Assembly (NCBI GenBank): GCA_051877895.1
Contig: JBJEJI010000075.1
Location: 1 to 7,976 of the forward strand
DNA length: 7,976 bases
Source: UBA3775 sp051877895
GTDB taxonomy: Bacteria > Bacillota > Clostridia > Lachnospirales > Lachnospiraceae
Direction of reading: 5' to 3'
In this document: positions 6,132 through 7,976 of the stretch, piece by piece
Numbering within the stretch: position 1 is the stretch's first letter
Layout: every line of letters starts with the position of its first letter
Made by a program: the position numbers and the translations under genes
The notes under the pieces: model-generated
The model's database searches: none
Seen by the model: the letters and a program-made list of their open reading frames with translations, nothing else
What the model was told of the DNA's origin: nothing

Positions 6132-7583
6132 ATGTACGAGAAAAGTACTCAGGGATGGCTAAAACACATTGATTTTATTTTATTAGATGTTCTTAGCCTG
6201 GTGTTGGCATTTTTTCTTGCATTATTTGTCCGTTACGGATTTAGTAACCCGTTTCGGTATGATATCTATATTGACATTCTTTTTCTCTATGCCTTTATAG
6301 ATTTTATTGTTCTTATCTGCAATAATTCTATGAGTAATGTTTTAAAAAGAGGGTACTACATAGAACTGGTTATATCAGTTAAGCATGTTTTTCTTGTAGA
6401 AGTAATTACTGTTTTTTTTCTGTTTACTATTAAGAAAGGGGAACAGTATTCCAGAATTGTGGTTTATCTGTTTGCCCTGTTTTATCTTGTAATTACGTAC
6501 CTTGTGCGACTGGGATGGAAGGCATATCTTTGTAAAAGGAAAGCGTCTGTTGGTGCCGCCTCTGTATATATTATTACAACGGAGGAAAAAGCTGAAAAAG
6601 AAGTGACAGACTTTCTTGAAGCTGCCCACGGAAAATATATTGTCTCCGGAATCTGTGTTGCAGACAAGAATTTAAGCGGACAGCGTATTAAAGGCATTCC
6701 GGTAACGTCAAATTTCGATACTGTAGCGGAGTATCTTTGCAGACAGTGGGTGGATGAGGTTTTTGTTATGCTTCCCCCGTCTGAGAAGAAAACCGTAGAG
6801 TTGGTTGATAAGCTGACTGAAATGGGAATTGTGGTTCATATGGATTTTATGGACTACTATTGTTTTTCCGGTTCCACTCAGTTCGCAGAAAAAATTCAAG
6901 GACATCCGGTTTTAACCATATGCATTAAATGTGCTACCAGAAAACAGATAATATTAAAAAGAATGGTAGATATTGCAGCCGGACTGGCAGGTTGTCTGGT
7001 GACTTTGGTGCTGACAGTTATTCTCGGACCTATGATTTATATTGCATCACCGGGACCGATTTTTTTCTCCCAGACAAGAATCGGCAGAAACGGTAAAAAA
7101 TTTAAAATTTATAAATTCCGTAGCATGTATCCTGATGCAGAGCAGAGAAAAGCGGAATTAATGGAAAAAAACCGTGTAAAAGACGGGATGATGTTTAAGC
7201 TGGACTATGATCCACGTATTATAGGCTGCAGGCTTCGCCCTGACGGAACGGTGAAAAAGGGAATCGGCAATTACATCCGGGACTGGAGCCTGGATGAATT
7301 TCCACAGTTTTTTAACGTATTGTCCGGAACCATGAGCCTGTGCGGAACAAGACCGCCTACAGAGGATGAATGGGAAAAATATGAGCTGCATCACCGTGCC
7401 AGACTGGCAATTAAGCCGGGAATAACCGGACTTTGGCAGGTTAGCGGAAGAAGCAACATTACCAGCTTTGATGAAGTGGTTGAACTGGATAAGCAATATA
7501 TCCGTAACTGGAGCATGGGACTGGATTTTAAAATAATGCTAAAGACGTTAGTAGTGGTATTTAAAAAAGATGGGGCTATGTGA
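6132..7583 (+). CDS. Undecaprenyl-phosphate sugar phosphotransferase (priming glycosyltransferase)
   Basis: This is an exopolysaccharide polyprenyl glycosylphosphotransferase (WcaJ/CpsE-like). It transfers a sugar-1-phosphate from a nucleotide sugar to undecaprenyl phosphate to start each repeat unit at the membrane. It has 483 residues, the full long-form length. The N-terminal part has four membrane helices at about 14-34, 46-63, 83-101 and 107-127, then a Rossmann-like CoA-binding-type domain at about 140-250. The catalytic part starts at KRMVDIAAG (276-284) with the membrane hairpin to about 304, then SPGPIFFSQTRIGRNGKKF, YKFRSM (K328, R330), WSLDEFPQ with the Asp-Glu pair D388/E389, GTRPP (R407), and KPGITGLWQVSGRS (428-441). 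The start is supported by GGTGGTGA at 6120-6127. It lies 35 bases after the Ig-like gene. The sugar cannot be told from sequence alone; glucose or galactose phosphate are common in this family. Confidence 0.94.
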   Translation: MYEKSTQGWLKHIDFILLDVLSLVLAFFLALFVRYGFSNPFRYDIYIDILFLYAFIDFIVLICNNSMSNVLKRGYYIELVISVKHVFLVEVITVFFLFTIKKGEQYSRIVVYLFALFYLVITYLVRLGWKAYLCKRKASVGAASVYIITTEEKAEKEVTDFLEAAHGKYIVSGICVADKNLSGQRIKGIPVTSNFDTVAEYLCRQWVDEVFVMLPPSEKKTVELVDKLTEMGIVVHMDFMDYYCFSGSTQFAEKIQGHPVLTICIKCATRKQIILKRMVDIAAGLAGCLVTLVLTVILGPMIYIASPGPIFFSQTRIGRNGKKFKIYKFRSMYPDAEQRKAELMEKNRVKDGMMFKLDYDPRIIGCRLRPDGTVKKGIGNYIRDWSLDEFPQFFNVLSGTMSLCGTRPPTEDEWEKYELHHRARLAIKPGITGLWQVSGRSNITSFDEVVELDKQYIRNWSMGLDFKIMLKTLVVVFKKDGAM

Positions 7584-7692
7584 TTTTTGCATGCGTAATC
7601 TTAGAAGATAACTACAGTGATTAAACACAGAAAATAGTAATTTGTCTTGAACGATGCTTTCGTACTGTATAGGAAAGACGAGGAGAAAAATC
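7584..7692 (+). other. 109-base gap before ugd
   Basis: This is the longest gap inside the operon. It contains an inverted repeat ATCTT-AG-AAGAT (7598-7609) and a small ACGA/TCGT hairpin (7651-7663), but no terminator with a T-run and no convincing promoter. The only weak candidate pairs TTGAAC (7647-7652) with TATAGG (7668-7673) at a 15-base spacing. The ugd ribosome binding site GAGGAG (7680-7685) closes the gap. Readthrough from the transferase gene is the simplest reading. Confidence 0.5.
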
Positions 7693-7976
7693 ATGAAGGA
7701 TTACACGATTGCGGTTGCTGGTACCGGCTATGTTGGACTTTCGATAGCCACACTGCTGTCCCAGCACCATAAAGTATATGCAGTGGATATCATTCCGGAA
7801 AAAGTTGAATTGATTAACGGTAAAAAGTCTCCTATTCAGGATGAATATATCGAAAAGTTTCTGGTTGAGAAGGAACTTTATTTGACCGCAACGCTGGACG
7901 CCGAAATGGCCTACAGCAATGCGGATTTTGTTGTTATTGCGGCTCCAACCAATGTCTACCCTAAATTTTCAGTCGA
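7693..7976 (+). CDS. ugd: UDP-glucose 6-dehydrogenase, N-terminal part (runs off the window)
   Basis: Ugd-type enzymes oxidise UDP-glucose to UDP-glucuronate with NAD, supplying acidic sugar for polysaccharide. Only 94 codons are present before the window ends, with no stop. The N-terminal Rossmann fold is clear: the dinucleotide loop AVAGTGYVGLS (G10, G12, G15), the acidic residue ending the second strand in VYAVDI (D32), the following EKVELINGKKSPIQDEYIE segment, and VVIAAPTNV (80-88) at the end of the fold. The start ATG at 7693 is seven bases after GAGGAG. The absence of the C-terminal substrate domain leaves UDP-ManNAc or other nucleotide-sugar dehydrogenases possible, but the SPIQDEYIE stretch and overall look favour the short UDP-glucose type. 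It is truncated only by the window edge. Confidence 0.9.
   Translation, partial: MKDYTIAVAGTGYVGLSIATLLSQHHKVYAVDIIPEKVELINGKKSPIQDEYIEKFLVEKELYLTATLDAEMAYSNADFVVIAAPTNVYPKFSV

Noticed and set aside
7642..7673. Promoter directly before ugd
   Set aside because: Candidate boxes are poor matches with bad spacing (TTGAAC to TATAGG is 15 bases), not enough to call.

Overview
The window looks like chromosomal DNA from a moderately AT-rich, low-GC Gram-positive bacterium of the Clostridia, most likely Lachnospiraceae. This rests on three things: strong GGAGG-type ribosome binding sites before nearly every gene, the Firmicutes-style PheS with a four-cysteine insert, and the Gram-positive capsule module in which the Wzc-type protein is split into separate membrane adaptor and tyrosine kinase. 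The taxonomic call comes from protein character only and has not been searched.

Layout. Positions 1-3229 hold the end of a housekeeping operon: the 3' part of pheS (its 5' end lies outside the window) and a complete pheT, the two subunits of phenylalanyl-tRNA synthetase. A strong intrinsic terminator at 3246-3279 closes that unit. A 277-base intergenic region follows. It carries tandem and helically phased short repeats and a near-consensus extended -10 promoter at 3424-3452. From 3507 to the window end, all genes are on the + strand and form the start of an exopolysaccharide/capsule operon: a CpsB-type PHP protein-tyrosine phosphatase, a CpsC-type chain-length/kinase adaptor, a CpsD-type BY-kinase (overlapping cpsC by 13 bases), a small membrane-anchored single Ig-like domain protein, a polyprenyl glycosylphosphotransferase that would prime the repeat unit, and the first 94 codons of a UDP-glucose 6-dehydrogenase that runs off the end.

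How the genes work together. The priming transferase would load the first sugar phosphate onto undecaprenyl phosphate. Ugd would supply a UDP-uronic acid precursor. CpsC, CpsD and CpsB form the known phosphorylation switch controlling polymerisation and chain length. The role of the Ig-like protein in this set is not known to me. It is the most unusual component, because it is co-translated with the kinase and predicted to face the outside, where CpsC's extracellular domain and the polymer also are. The glycosyltransferases, polymerase and flippase needed for a full pathway presumably lie beyond 7976.

No tRNA, rRNA, CRISPR array, insertion sequence or phage gene was seen. The less ordinary observations are the Ig-like operon member, an A6 slippery run exactly where cpsC and cpsD overlap in the phase that a -1 slip would fuse, and the repeat architecture upstream of the capsule promoter.
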